This document shows positions 1 to 9,072 of a stretch of DNA of 36,187 nucleotides, piece after piece. Both the position numbers and the translations under genes were made by a program. Origin of the DNA: Treponema sp. (lineage in GTDB: Bacteria; Spirochaetota; Spirochaetia; Treponematales; Breznakiellaceae). Position 1 is the first letter of the stretch. Every line of letters begins with the position of its first letter. Location of the stretch: the NCBI GenBank assembly GCA_031266875.1, contig JAISAE010000047.1:1-36187 (forward strand). Direction: 5' to 3'. The notes under the pieces were generated by a model. The model was not told where the DNA came from and made no database searches. It saw nothing but the letters and a program-made list of their open reading frames with translations.

Positions 1-519
1 GATACTATCGGGCGTAATGTGGTTGATAATTTTGTCGCGGCGGTTCAACGTTTTGATAAAGCGCTGCTGGAGAAGAATATCGCGGCGAAGAATCCCATCG
101 GGTATATCATCGCGTTTTCATTTGGGAAAGGAGCCATTGAGGAAGTCGCCCGTCTAAAGAACAAGGAAGACCGCATCATAGAACTGGTAAAGGTTGAAAA
201 CATTGTCCCCATTGCCACAAAGCCTGCAATCGGGGTTCACGTCAATGAACTGGAAAAGGACGCAAAGGGAAACAGAAAAATAGAATTAGTTGCGGCAGGG
301 CAAAGCGCCGCGGGCATTGAGTTTTATAGCTGGGATTTTTCCTATGACGCGGAAAAGGGTTTTAAGCCGTCGATTATTATTGACAAGGAAGGGAAACAAA
401 TGGTGTCTCTTAAACCCGGAACCCACACGATAGCGGTTAAGGTTGTGGATAATGACGGGCTGGAAAACGTGGAAACGATAACCTTAAAAATAAACAGCGC
501 GGTGGAACACATAACATAA
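1..519 (+). CDS. DNA methyltransferase, C-terminal part (5' end outside window)
   Basis: The frame is open from base 1, so this is the 3' end of a longer gene; the GTG at 19 is not the true start. The segment with GRNVVDNFVAA, then GYIIAFSFGKGA and EEVAR and ending IELVKVE resembles the C-terminal part of site-specific DNA methyltransferases of the N6-adenine/N4-cytosine type found in restriction-modification loci. The last ~90 residues (from about PAIGVHVNEL) look like a small PKD/Ig-like beta-sandwich ending in AVKVVDNDG, an appendage I recall on some of these methylases. The catalytic motifs lie outside the window, so type and specificity cannot be judged. A macro-domain gene follows 33 bp downstream. 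Family assignment is from recognition of the sequence. Confidence 0.7.
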   Translation, partial: DTIGRNVVDNFVAAVQRFDKALLEKNIAAKNPIGYIIAFSFGKGAIEEVARLKNKEDRIIELVKVENIVPIATKPAIGVHVNELEKDAKGNRKIELVAAGQSAAGIEFYSWDFSYDAEKGFKPSIIIDKEGKQMVSLKPGTHTIAVKVVDNDGLENVETITLKINSAVEHIT

Positions 520-552
520 AACAGATAACCTAATCCGATATAGAGGCAATGT

Positions 553-1320
553 ATGACCAGAAACGAACAGCTTGATTTTTTAATCCAGCGATTGTCCCCC
601 GCAGTGGAATTGCCGCAAACATTGGGCGGCAAATGGCAGGTTTTCCGTGCGCTAGTCAATGTTCGTGAACCGGGGGCAATTGATGATGATTTTATAAAAG
701 TACAGGACGAATTATTACAATCCCTTATTGCGGAAAAAGGCATTGCTAATGCTGACGATTTTTCGCCTCTGCGGGAAAAGCTGTATGTGTGGCGGGGAGA
801 TATTACAACGTTAAAAGCTGACGCTATTGTCAATGCTGCCAACAGCAATATGCTCGGCTGTTTTGTTCCTAATCACTTATGTATTGACAATGTCATTCAT
901 ACCTTTGCGGGTGTCCAGCTTCGCAATGCCTGTGCGGAGATAATGCAAAAACAGGGAAGCCTTGAACCAACAGGCAGGGCGAAAATAACCCCCGCTTACA
1001 ATCTGCCCTGTAAGTATATCCTGCATACAGTCGGCCCGATCATTCGTGGCCAAGTCTATAATGAGGATAGAAAGCTGCTTGCCTCCTGCTACCGCTCCTG
1101 CCTTGAACTTGCCTGCCGGAACGCCGTTAAAAGCATTGTTTTTTGCTGTATCTCTACTGGGGAATTTCATTTTCCCAATGAGGAAGCTGCTCACATAGCG
1201 GTTTATACGGTTTCTGATTTTCTGAAAACCAATAACAGTATAGAGAAGGTTGTTTTTAATGTTTTTAAGGAACAAGATGAACATATCTACCGCACGCTTT
1301 ATGGTAAAAGGGGGATGTAG
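553..1320 (+). CDS. Zinc-type macro-domain protein, probable protein-ADP-ribose hydrolase
   Basis: 255 aa. Residues 1-75 form the helical N-terminal extension typical of the zinc-dependent macrodomain class; the macro fold starts near LYVWRGDITTLKADAIVNAANS (residues ~78-98). The motif GCFVPNHLCIDN carries the probable zinc ligands Cys103, His108 and Cys110, and is followed by HTVGPII and a substrate loop at CISTGEFHFPNE. This class removes ADP-ribose from modified side chains; characterised members often sit beside SirTM sirtuins and lipoate carrier proteins, none of which is visible here. The ATG at 553 has a GAGG Shine-Dalgarno about 9 bp upstream. It follows the methyltransferase by 33 bp and may be co-transcribed. 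An ADP-ribosyltransferase partner could lie upstream of the window. Confident in the family; the cellular target is unknown. Confidence 0.88.
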   Translation: MTRNEQLDFLIQRLSPAVELPQTLGGKWQVFRALVNVREPGAIDDDFIKVQDELLQSLIAEKGIANADDFSPLREKLYVWRGDITTLKADAIVNAANSNMLGCFVPNHLCIDNVIHTFAGVQLRNACAEIMQKQGSLEPTGRAKITPAYNLPCKYILHTVGPIIRGQVYNEDRKLLASCYRSCLELACRNAVKSIVFCCISTGEFHFPNEEAAHIAVYTVSDFLKTNNSIEKVVFNVFKEQDEHIYRTLYGKRGM

Positions 1321-1463
1321 GTGGGAGGCGGAGGATAAAAAAGAGCGAGATGAAAATTTAAGGAATGGGCATTAGAGCACCAAAAACAAATGTAAGATAT
1401 GGGCAAGAATTCTACGTTTGGGAAACCTGCGGGGATGAGTGAGTATGTGAAGCCTGTAACATA
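1321..1463. other. Intergenic stretch with no recognisable gene
   Basis: A-rich spacer after the macro-domain gene. No SD/start combination, tRNA or clear terminator hairpin was seen. Confidence 0.4.
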
Positions 1464-1820
1464 ATGGACCAAAAATTATGCCGCTGGGACGACGCTACGG
1501 TCTATTCGGAAGATGGCGCAAAGATATGGAAGCCGCGCCCAGAAGGGGCTATACTAATGCACCCAAGTCATCACGAAGGCTGCCCAGAGCATGAGGGTTA
1601 TCGGTGTACGACTTACCATACTATCCAAAACTTGAGTGTAGTCTGCTGCCCAGCAAGGGGTAGGCCGCCCAAGTCCAAGTCGGAAGTAACCAATAGGTGG
1701 GAAAACTCGGAGAACCGGGATAGGCGCACCTTCCTTCAGCAGACCACGGCCACACAGACCGCGTCCCTTCAGATTGACCTCGCTATACGCGAGGTACTTG
1801 ACGAGGAAGCTGCCAAGTAA
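1464..1820 (+). CDS. Doubtful ORF, 118 aa, no recognised family
   Basis: An open frame beginning with ATG at 1464 and lacking a convincing Shine-Dalgarno. The predicted protein has a Cys/His-rich patch (HPSHHEGCPEHEGYRC) that could suggest a metal site, then a basic PPKSKSE stretch and a helical C-terminus. No family is recognised. Its 3' part shares a degenerate ~65-bp repeat with non-coding DNA at 1971-2035, which argues that the region is eroded accessory DNA and the ORF may be fortuitous. It could be a remnant linked to the adjacent IS605-type element. Confidence 0.25.
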   Translation: MDQKLCRWDDATVYSEDGAKIWKPRPEGAILMHPSHHEGCPEHEGYRCTTYHTIQNLSVVCCPARGRPPKSKSEVTNRWENSENRDRRTFLQQTTATQTASLQIDLAIREVLDEEAAK

Positions 1821-2035
1821 GGCTGGTCTGTCTCGTGGCTGATCAACTACTACCTTAGACAGGCGTTAGAAGTTGCCGGTCTCTCGTCGCCTGCGTAGAG
1901 ACGGTGGGGGCTTCTGTTCTTGCTAATAGATAGATGTACAGTAAGCCCCTAAGCTCTCCCTGATGGATACATCAAGGCGCACCTCCCTCAGCAGGCCACT
2001 GCCATAGATACCACGACCTGTTTCTCATTGCCCTC
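1722..2035. repeat. Two degenerate direct copies of a ~65-bp segment
   Basis: Copy 1 (about 1722-1786) and copy 2 (about 1971-2035) share the order GGCGCACCT..CCT.CAGCAG.CCAC.GCC..A.A and then CGCT at the end, with many substitutions. They are separated by ~185 bp with no recognised gene. Seen by eye; the exact identity was not computed. Confidence 0.45.
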
Positions 2036-2130
2036 ACGCTCAACGATAACGCAGATCATGCCGGTATAGTGTTGCACCCTTTTTTCTAAGTAGCGACTAG
2101 GCCGCCATTCGCGCTACTTTATCAAAACCG
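1821..2130. other. Non-coding accessory DNA upstream of the IS element
   Basis: No gene recognised. It holds the second copy of the 65-bp repeat and an inverted repeat (AGTAGCG near 2090 against CGCTACT near 2112) just outside the left end of the IS605-type element. Confidence 0.4.
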
Positions 2131-2832
2131 TCGTAAAACACCACGTTGAGGCGTGGGGATATAAGGCGGCATAACGCAAGAGATAGCTTGGAAAGGCCGT
2201 TGACGCTTAGACAAAGACGGCTTAGGATAAACCGGTGAACATACAGAGAGCCTTCAAAGCGCGTATATATCCGACTGATGCCCAGCGGGTCTTCTTGAAC
2301 AAGACCCGTAGCTTTTGCTGTTTTCTGTATAATCACATGCTCCATGAAAGAATAGAAACCTACGAGTCACTCAAAGACAAGCTCGAAGCCCTCTCCACAC
2401 ATACGTATAAAGCCGGGAAGGACTATAAACAGGAGTATGGCTACTCTGGTTTTGTGAACAAACCGCGATACAAAGCTCTGTGGAACGATAAGGCCGCGCC
2501 GGCGCCGGATAAGAGATTTGCGTCAAGCAAAACGTGTCATGTATGCGGCTATGGTAAGCGAGATGTGTTGTTGCAGGCTCGGCGATGGGCGTGTCCTCAA
2601 AGCGGTACTCGTTATAACAGCGATACGAATGTGGAGACAAATCTCAGGAACTTTGGGAAACATATACCCGTGCGGCGCGGGGAATTGACGTCTGTGGACA
2701 CGGCGGCGCTGGCTCTTGGTGATAAGAGTGAGCCTGTCGTGAACATTCCGGTAACGGGAAGAAGCAGAAGCCTTGTGGAGCAAGCAGTCCAAGCTATAAA
2801 CCCCTGACTTTAGGCATGGGGTTACTGATAGA
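2130..2832 (+). mobile_element. Short IS200/IS605 (IS1341-group) element with internally deleted TnpB
   Basis: The left end carries a hairpin (CCACG at 2141-2145 against CGTGG at 2152-2156). The right end carries a hairpin with arms AACCCC (2799-2804) and GGGGTT (2818-2823). Such subterminal hairpins, a tnpB stop codon inside the right hairpin (TGA at 2805-2807) and the lack of terminal inverted repeats are the signature of single-strand-transposing IS200/IS605 elements. There is no tnpA, so any movement would depend on TnpA in trans. An omegaRNA would be expected over the 3' part of tnpB and the right end (roughly 2640-2830). Exact boundaries are uncertain by about 10 bp. The element ends just before topA. 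Confidence 0.7.
2235..2807 (+). pseudogene. tnpB: TnpB with large in-frame internal deletion
   Basis: 190 aa, against roughly 370-400 for a full TnpB. Residues 1-~70 match the N-terminal domain (FKARIYPTDAQRVFLNKT, then FLYNHMLHERIETYE). The sequence then jumps at about GYSGFVNKPRYKALWNDK straight to the C-terminal zinc-finger/RuvC-III segment (KRFASSKTCHVCGYGKRDV). About 200 residues containing RuvC-I and RuvC-II are gone, yet the frame is kept. The second zinc pair has decayed: the expected CPQCG is CPQSG. The HDRD motif reads YNSD, keeping only the last Asp. It cannot be a nuclease. It might survive only as sequence over the omegaRNA and right end, or as a short RNA-binding protein; decay is the simpler reading. 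Confidence 0.8.
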
Positions 2833-2844
2833 AGGTAACAGAGA

Positions 2845-4974
2845 ATGGCGACTAGAACCGAAAAGAATGTACAGAAGAAAACGCTGGTGATCGTTGAGTC
2901 GCCAGCAAAAGCGAAGACTATCGAGAAATACCTCGGCTCTTCAGTGTATACCGTGAAGGCGTCTATGGGTCATCTCATTGACCTGCCCAAGTCGCGGACT
3001 GGCGTCAGGGTGGACGATAACTTCGAGCCTGATTACATCACGGTGCGGGGGCGAGCGAAACTGCTCAAGGAGATACAGGACGAGGCGAAGAAGTCTGATG
3101 GGGTCTTGCTTGCCAGTGATAATGACCGCGAAGGCGAGGCTATCGCGTGGCATCTCAAGAACGCAATCGCGGCTAAACAGAGAGATATTCCCATACACCG
3201 GATCAGCTTTAACGAGATAACCCCCACGGCCATTAAAGAGGCGGTGGAACATCCGGGAGAAATCAATCATGACAAGGTAAATGCCCAGAAAGCGCGGCGA
3301 GTGCTTGACCGGCTGGTGGGTTATAACCTTTCCCCGCTTTTGTGGAAAAAGGTAAAGAACGGTCTCTCTGCGGGACGGGTGCAATCCGTGGCTCTGCGGC
3401 TCATCTGTGAGCGGGAAAAGGAAGTCGAATCCTTTATACCAGAGGAATACTGGACCCTGGAGGCTGACTTTAAGCAAGGAAGGTTGACGTTCACCGCGCA
3501 GTTGGTAAGCTGGAAGGGTATCAAGCCGGAATTGAAGAACGAGGCTGAGACGCGGCTTATCATTGAGCAGCTTGACGGCGTGGCCTGTGTGGTAAGCGAT
3601 GTTCGTGAGCTTGACAAGATCGTGCGTCCCCGTCCGCCGTTTACCACATCCCAGCTTCAACAGCTTGCCGCGAACCGCCTGGGTTTTACGAGCAAGAAAA
3701 CCATGCAGCTTGCCCAGCAGCTCTACGAAGGCGTGAACATTGGTACATCGCGGGTGGGGCTTATCACCTATATGCGTACCGACTCGGTGCGCATATCCCA
3801 TGTAGCCCTTGACGAGCTTCGCGCATGGATCAAAAGCAACTACCCCGAAGACCTGCCGGAAAAGCCTGTGGAGTATGCGGTAGGGAAGAAGGCGCAGGAC
3901 GCGCATGAGGCTATAAGGCCAACCTATATTACTTACACACCAGACGCTGTACGTCCTCACCTCACACGGGATCAGCAGAAGCTCTACGCGATTATCTGGG
4001 AACGTTTTGTGGCAAGCCAGATGAATAGCGCGAAAACGCGAACCATCAGCACGGATATTCAGGCTGGAGACGGGCTGTTTCGCATAGCGGGAACCCGTAT
4101 CCTTGAAAAGGGTTTTTACAAAGTAACTAAAACCCTCGCTTCAAAGGAAGAGAAGGGGGATAATTATCCCAACCTCAAGGTGGGCGACAAGCTTGAGGTA
4201 GAAAAGTTTCACCCTGAACAGCATTTTACCCAGGGACCAGCGCGTTATACCGACGCTTCAATTGTAAAAACGCTGGAGGAAAAGGGCATTGGCCGGCCAT
4301 CGACCTACGCGCCCATCATCACGGTGCTGCTTGACCGTTACTATGTAACACGGTCGAACAAACAGCTTGTGCCTACAATACTGGGACGGCTTATCTGCGA
4401 TATGCTCGTGGAGCATTTTCCCCAGGTGATTAACTCAGACTTCACCGCTTCGATTGAAAACAAGCTTGATGAGGTTGAGGAGAATCAGCTTCCCTGGTCT
4501 GACATGATCCGCGAGTTCTATGAGCCGTTCAAGACTCGTATTGACGAGGTTGGCAAAAGTCTTGAATCGTACAAAGGCTCACTCGACGAGGCTACTGACG
4601 ATGTTTGTGAAAAGTGCGGCAGGCCAATGGTAAAGAAGCTGGGGCGCTTTGGTTACTTCATGGCCTGCAGCGGCTTTCCCGAATGTCGGAATACCAAGTC
4701 GATTCCATTCGCGGTCTGTCCCAAATGCGGCGGCGACATTGTGATGCGGAAGGCCAAGAAGCGCGGCAAGGAGTTCTACGGGTGTACACGCTATCCAGAG
4801 TGTGATTTCATCAGCCATTTCAAACCGATTAACCAGAACTGTCCCAAGTGCGGGCAGTTCATGGTGGAAAAGTACAACAAGAAAAATGGTTTTCACAAAG
4901 CCTGTATCAACCCCGCCTGTGATTATCTTCATAGTATTGATGATGATGAAAAAGGAGGGATTGATGAGGGGTAA
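2845..4974 (+). CDS. topA: DNA topoisomerase I
   Basis: 709 aa. Type IA topoisomerase that relaxes negative supercoils. The N-terminal Toprim domain shows KTLVIVESPAKAKTIEKYLG and the acidic motif LLASDNDREGEAIAWHL. The active-site tyrosine is Tyr309 in VGLITYMRTDSVR. The C-terminus has three four-cysteine zinc ribbons (CEKCGRPM.., CPKCGGDI.., CPKCGQFM..). Length and order are normal. The ATG at 2845 is preceded by GAAGG at 2831-2835. The right end of the IS605-type element lies about 20 bp upstream, so any native promoter and upstream neighbour have been displaced, and transcription may start inside the element. In the treponemes I remember, dprA precedes topA and xerC sits between topA and hslV; neither is present here. 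Confidence 0.97.
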   Translation: MATRTEKNVQKKTLVIVESPAKAKTIEKYLGSSVYTVKASMGHLIDLPKSRTGVRVDDNFEPDYITVRGRAKLLKEIQDEAKKSDGVLLASDNDREGEAIAWHLKNAIAAKQRDIPIHRISFNEITPTAIKEAVEHPGEINHDKVNAQKARRVLDRLVGYNLSPLLWKKVKNGLSAGRVQSVALRLICEREKEVESFIPEEYWTLEADFKQGRLTFTAQLVSWKGIKPELKNEAETRLIIEQLDGVACVVSDVRELDKIVRPRPPFTTSQLQQLAANRLGFTSKKTMQLAQQLYEGVNIGTSRVGLITYMRTDSVRISHVALDELRAWIKSNYPEDLPEKPVEYAVGKKAQDAHEAIRPTYITYTPDAVRPHLTRDQQKLYAIIWERFVASQMNSAKTRTISTDIQAGDGLFRIAGTRILEKGFYKVTKTLASKEEKGDNYPNLKVGDKLEVEKFHPEQHFTQGPARYTDASIVKTLEEKGIGRPSTYAPIITVLLDRYYVTRSNKQLVPTILGRLICDMLVEHFPQVINSDFTASIENKLDEVEENQLPWSDMIREFYEPFKTRIDEVGKSLESYKGSLDEATDDVCEKCGRPMVKKLGRFGYFMACSGFPECRNTKSIPFAVCPKCGGDIVMRKAKKRGKEFYGCTRYPECDFISHFKPINQNCPKCGQFMVEKYNKKNGFHKACINPACDYLHSIDDDEKGGIDEG

Positions 4975-5148
4975 GACAGGCGCGTCGCTTCCGGCTGTCT
5001 TACGGCTCTTCATTAACCACAAACCCGCATCAATATGGGCCGTCTGAAAGAGGTTTACGCAATGGCGCACCCCACAGGAAGGAGTCATGAGATATGGAGT
5101 GGAATATCTGCGGTAAAACGCGCAAAACATGAAACAAGGAGAAACAGT
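4975..5148 (+). other. Spacer between topA and hslV
   Basis: 174 bp, formally open in the hslV frame from 5035 but without conserved protein. There is no sign of xerC. Confidence 0.4.
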
Positions 5149-5690
5149 ATGAGTAAACAAAAAATACGGGGTACCACGGTTCTTGCGGTACGGAAAGATG
5201 GACAGGTAGCTATGGCCGGGGACGGTCAGGTTACCCAGGGTGAAACCGTGATGAAGAATAATGCCCGCAAGGTGCGCCGCCTCATGGATGGCAAGGTGCT
5301 TTGCGGCTTTGCCGGCTCGACCGCTGACGCTTTCACCCTCTTTGACCGCTTTGAGACTAAGCTCAAAGAGTTTTCTGGCGACCTTCTACGGGCAGCCGTG
5401 GAACTGGCAAAAGATTGGCGCACTAACCGCGAACTGCGGCGGCTTGAGGCGCTCCTGCTTGTGGCGGACAAGAGCAAGACCTTGCTCATATCCGGCACTG
5501 GCGATGTGATCGAACCGGCGGAGGACGCGCTCGCCATCGGCTCCGGCGGCAACTACGCTTACGCGGCGGCGCTGGCGTACCTTGAAGGCAGTACGTTCAG
5601 CGCCGCCGAAATCGCGGAGAAAAGCCTCAAGATCGCAGGGAACATCTGCATCTATACCAATGAGCATATTACTTTGGAGGAGTTAAAGTA

Positions 5691-5691
<1 letters not shown>
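5149..5691 (+). CDS. hslV: ATP-dependent protease subunit HslV (ClpQ)
   Basis: 180 aa. Threonine peptidase of the two-component HslUV protease. The start is the ATG at 5149, not the upstream in-frame ATG at 5035: AAGGAGA lies 7 bp before 5149 and homology begins at [17 protein letters not shown]. The mature enzyme should start at the Thr pair (residues 9-10), implying a propeptide of about 8 residues. Conserved features include [27 protein letters not shown] and the calcium-site-like region [13 protein letters not shown]. It overlaps hslU by one base (TAATG), so the two are translationally coupled and made together. Confidence 0.97.
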
Positions 5692-7295
<1,604 letters not shown>

Positions 7296-7312
7296 ACTCA
7301 AAAGGAGTCGTT

Positions 7313-8707
7313 ATGGCAACGGAGAATCCCACGCCCGAAGTGATCGAAGAGGGCGTACACAATTTCAGCCCGGCAGACCGCTATGTGCCGCCAACAGACC
7401 CGCTCATTCAGGAGCGGCTGGAGTGGTTTCAGGACCAGAAGCTGGCGCTGATGATGCACTGGGGGCCATACTCCCAGCTTGGGCTGGTAGAGTCGTGGGC
7501 AATGAGTGACGCTGACGCTGACTGGTCGAGAACCGGCGTAAACTGGACAGACGATGGCGAGTTGTTCAAGCAACAGTACAGGGCGCTCAACCGCACATTT
7601 AACCCGATCCGCTTTCAGCCTGAGCTTTGGGCTGCGCTGGCGGCGGACTGCGGTTTCAAGTACCTCATCTTCACTACCAAGCATCACGACGGCTTTTGTA
7701 TGTGGGACACGGCCTATTCCGCGTATAAAATCACCGCGCACGACTGCCCGTTTCACAGCCACCCCAAAGCCAACATCACGCGCCATGTGTTTGATGCGTT
7801 CCGTGCGCACGGTCTCGGCATCGCGGCCTATTTCTCCAAGGCCGACTGGCACACGCCGTATTACTGGAACCCGGAGTTCCCCGCTGAAAAAACTTCACGG
7901 GGACCCTCATACAAACCCGCCGAACACCCTGACCTTTGGGAAGGGTTTAAGAGCTTTACCAAGAATCAGGTACTGGAACTCTGCCGCAACTATGGCAGGC
8001 TGGACATCCTGTGGTTTGACGCTGGCTGGGTACGCGCTCCAAAACAAGACATTGACCTGGGCAACATTGTTGATGAGGCGAGGAAACTGCAACCCTGGCT
8101 TTTGTCGGCGGATCGCACTGTCGGCGGGCCGTATGAGAACTACATCACGCCTGAACAGTGTATCCCGGACAAGCCGCTCGGCGTTCCCTGGGAAAGCTGC
8201 GTTACTGTCGGCACCTCGTTCTCCTTTGCCTACGAAGACCGCTACAAGTCTCCGCGTGAACTTGTCCACCTGCTTTCCGATATTGTAGCGTTTGGCGGCA
8301 ATCTCGCGCTTAACATTGGTCCCCAGCCAGACGGACGCCTGCCTGCGGGCGCAATAAAAAGCGTCCGGGGTCTGGGGGAATGGCTCAAGAAGAACGGCGA
8401 AGCAATCTATGGCACCCGCGCTGTCGCGCCCTACAAGAAAGACACGCTGCGTTACACCAAAAAAGCCAACGCCACCTATGTTATCTACCTTTGTCCCGAA
8501 GGCTCGACCCTGCCTGCTATCGTCAGCTTCCCGTGTGCCGCGCAGGTTAAAGCCGTGCGTCTCCTTGACACCGGCGAGACCTGCGCCTTTACCCGCGACA
8601 ACGACAAGCTCAGTGTTACGCTCCCCGCCGCCAAAGTAGGCACAGACCCGCTGGCGCAGGTATTCGCGCTTGACTGCTGTTTCCCATTATCCCACGCCGA
8701 ACTGTAG
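7313..8707 (+). CDS. Alpha-L-fucosidase, GH29
   Basis: 464 aa. Retaining exo-enzyme that removes alpha-L-fucose from glycans. GH29 signatures are visible: LALMMHWGPYSQLG, CGFKYLIFTTKHHDGFCMWDT, and LDILWFDAGW with probable nucleophile Asp236. A C-terminal beta-sandwich follows about residue 370. There is no signal peptide, so it is probably cytoplasmic and acts on imported oligosaccharides. AAAGGAG precedes the ATG. It starts 17 bp after hslU, so it may ride on the topA-hslVU transcript, an odd pairing of a catabolic gene with housekeeping proteolysis. The large reverse-strand glycosidase faces it across a repeat array. Confidence 0.93.
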   Translation: MATENPTPEVIEEGVHNFSPADRYVPPTDPLIQERLEWFQDQKLALMMHWGPYSQLGLVESWAMSDADADWSRTGVNWTDDGELFKQQYRALNRTFNPIRFQPELWAALAADCGFKYLIFTTKHHDGFCMWDTAYSAYKITAHDCPFHSHPKANITRHVFDAFRAHGLGIAAYFSKADWHTPYYWNPEFPAEKTSRGPSYKPAEHPDLWEGFKSFTKNQVLELCRNYGRLDILWFDAGWVRAPKQDIDLGNIVDEARKLQPWLLSADRTVGGPYENYITPEQCIPDKPLGVPWESCVTVGTSFSFAYEDRYKSPRELVHLLSDIVAFGGNLALNIGPQPDGRLPAGAIKSVRGLGEWLKKNGEAIYGTRAVAPYKKDTLRYTKKANATYVIYLCPEGSTLPAIVSFPCAAQVKAVRLLDTGETCAFTRDNDKLSVTLPAAKVGTDPLAQVFALDCCFPLSHAEL

Positions 8708-8731
8708 ATAGGATCATACCTTCTTCCCCTC

Positions 8732-9061
8732 CTCACCCACCGGTGAGCGCGTCTCTCACCCACCGGTGAGCGCGTCTCTCACCATGCGTGAGTATGTCCC
8801 TCACTCATGGGTGAGCGTATCGCGCACCCATGGCAAGCAGCTCCCCAGCGTAATGGGAGTCGGTGTCCCAGCGTAGTGGGAGGACGACTCCCAGCATAGT
8901 GGGAGTCGGTGTCCCAGCATAGTGGGAGTCAGTGTCCCAGCGTAGTGGGAGTCAGTGTCCCAGCGTAGTGGGACGAGGACTCCCAGCGTAATGGGAGTCA
9001 GAGTCCCACCATAGTGGGAGTCGGTGTCCCAGCGTGATGGGAAGCGGAGGCTCAGCGTAAG
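8732..9061. repeat. Tandem array of 16-bp palindromic cores, period 23 bp, two sequence types
   Basis: Units 1-5 (8732-8844) are of type A, with core CTCACCCACCGGTGAG (arms CTCACC/GGTGAG, centre CACC), 22-23 bp apart. About nine units of type B follow (from 8843), with core TCCCAGCGTAGTGGGA and a 7-bp spacer such as GTCAGTG or GTCGGTG. The array fills the space between the convergent ends of the fucosidase and the large glycosidase. There is no U-run typical of an intrinsic terminator. It holds no gene. Read directly from the sequence. Confidence 0.9.
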
Positions 9062-9072
9062 CGAACTCAGGT

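Noticed and set aside
553-1320. DarG antitoxin of a DarTG system
   Set aside because: The GCF-x-P-x-H-x-C zinc motif marks the Zn-macro protein hydrolase class, not DarG, and no darT is adjacent in the window.
2941-3960. 339-codon reverse-strand ORF inside topA
   Set aside because: Shadow of the conserved topA reading frame; no recognisable family.
5035-5148. N-terminal extension of HslV from the upstream ATG
   Set aside because: No SD at 5035, a good SD before 5149, and the family's active Thr lies close to the 5149 start.
4975-5148. Remnant of xerC between topA and hslV
   Set aside because: No tyrosine-recombinase motif in any frame; the spacer is too short.
8485-8763. Reverse-strand ORF across the fucosidase end and repeat array
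   Set aside because: It is a shadow that reads into palindromic repeats; no SD and no homology recognised.
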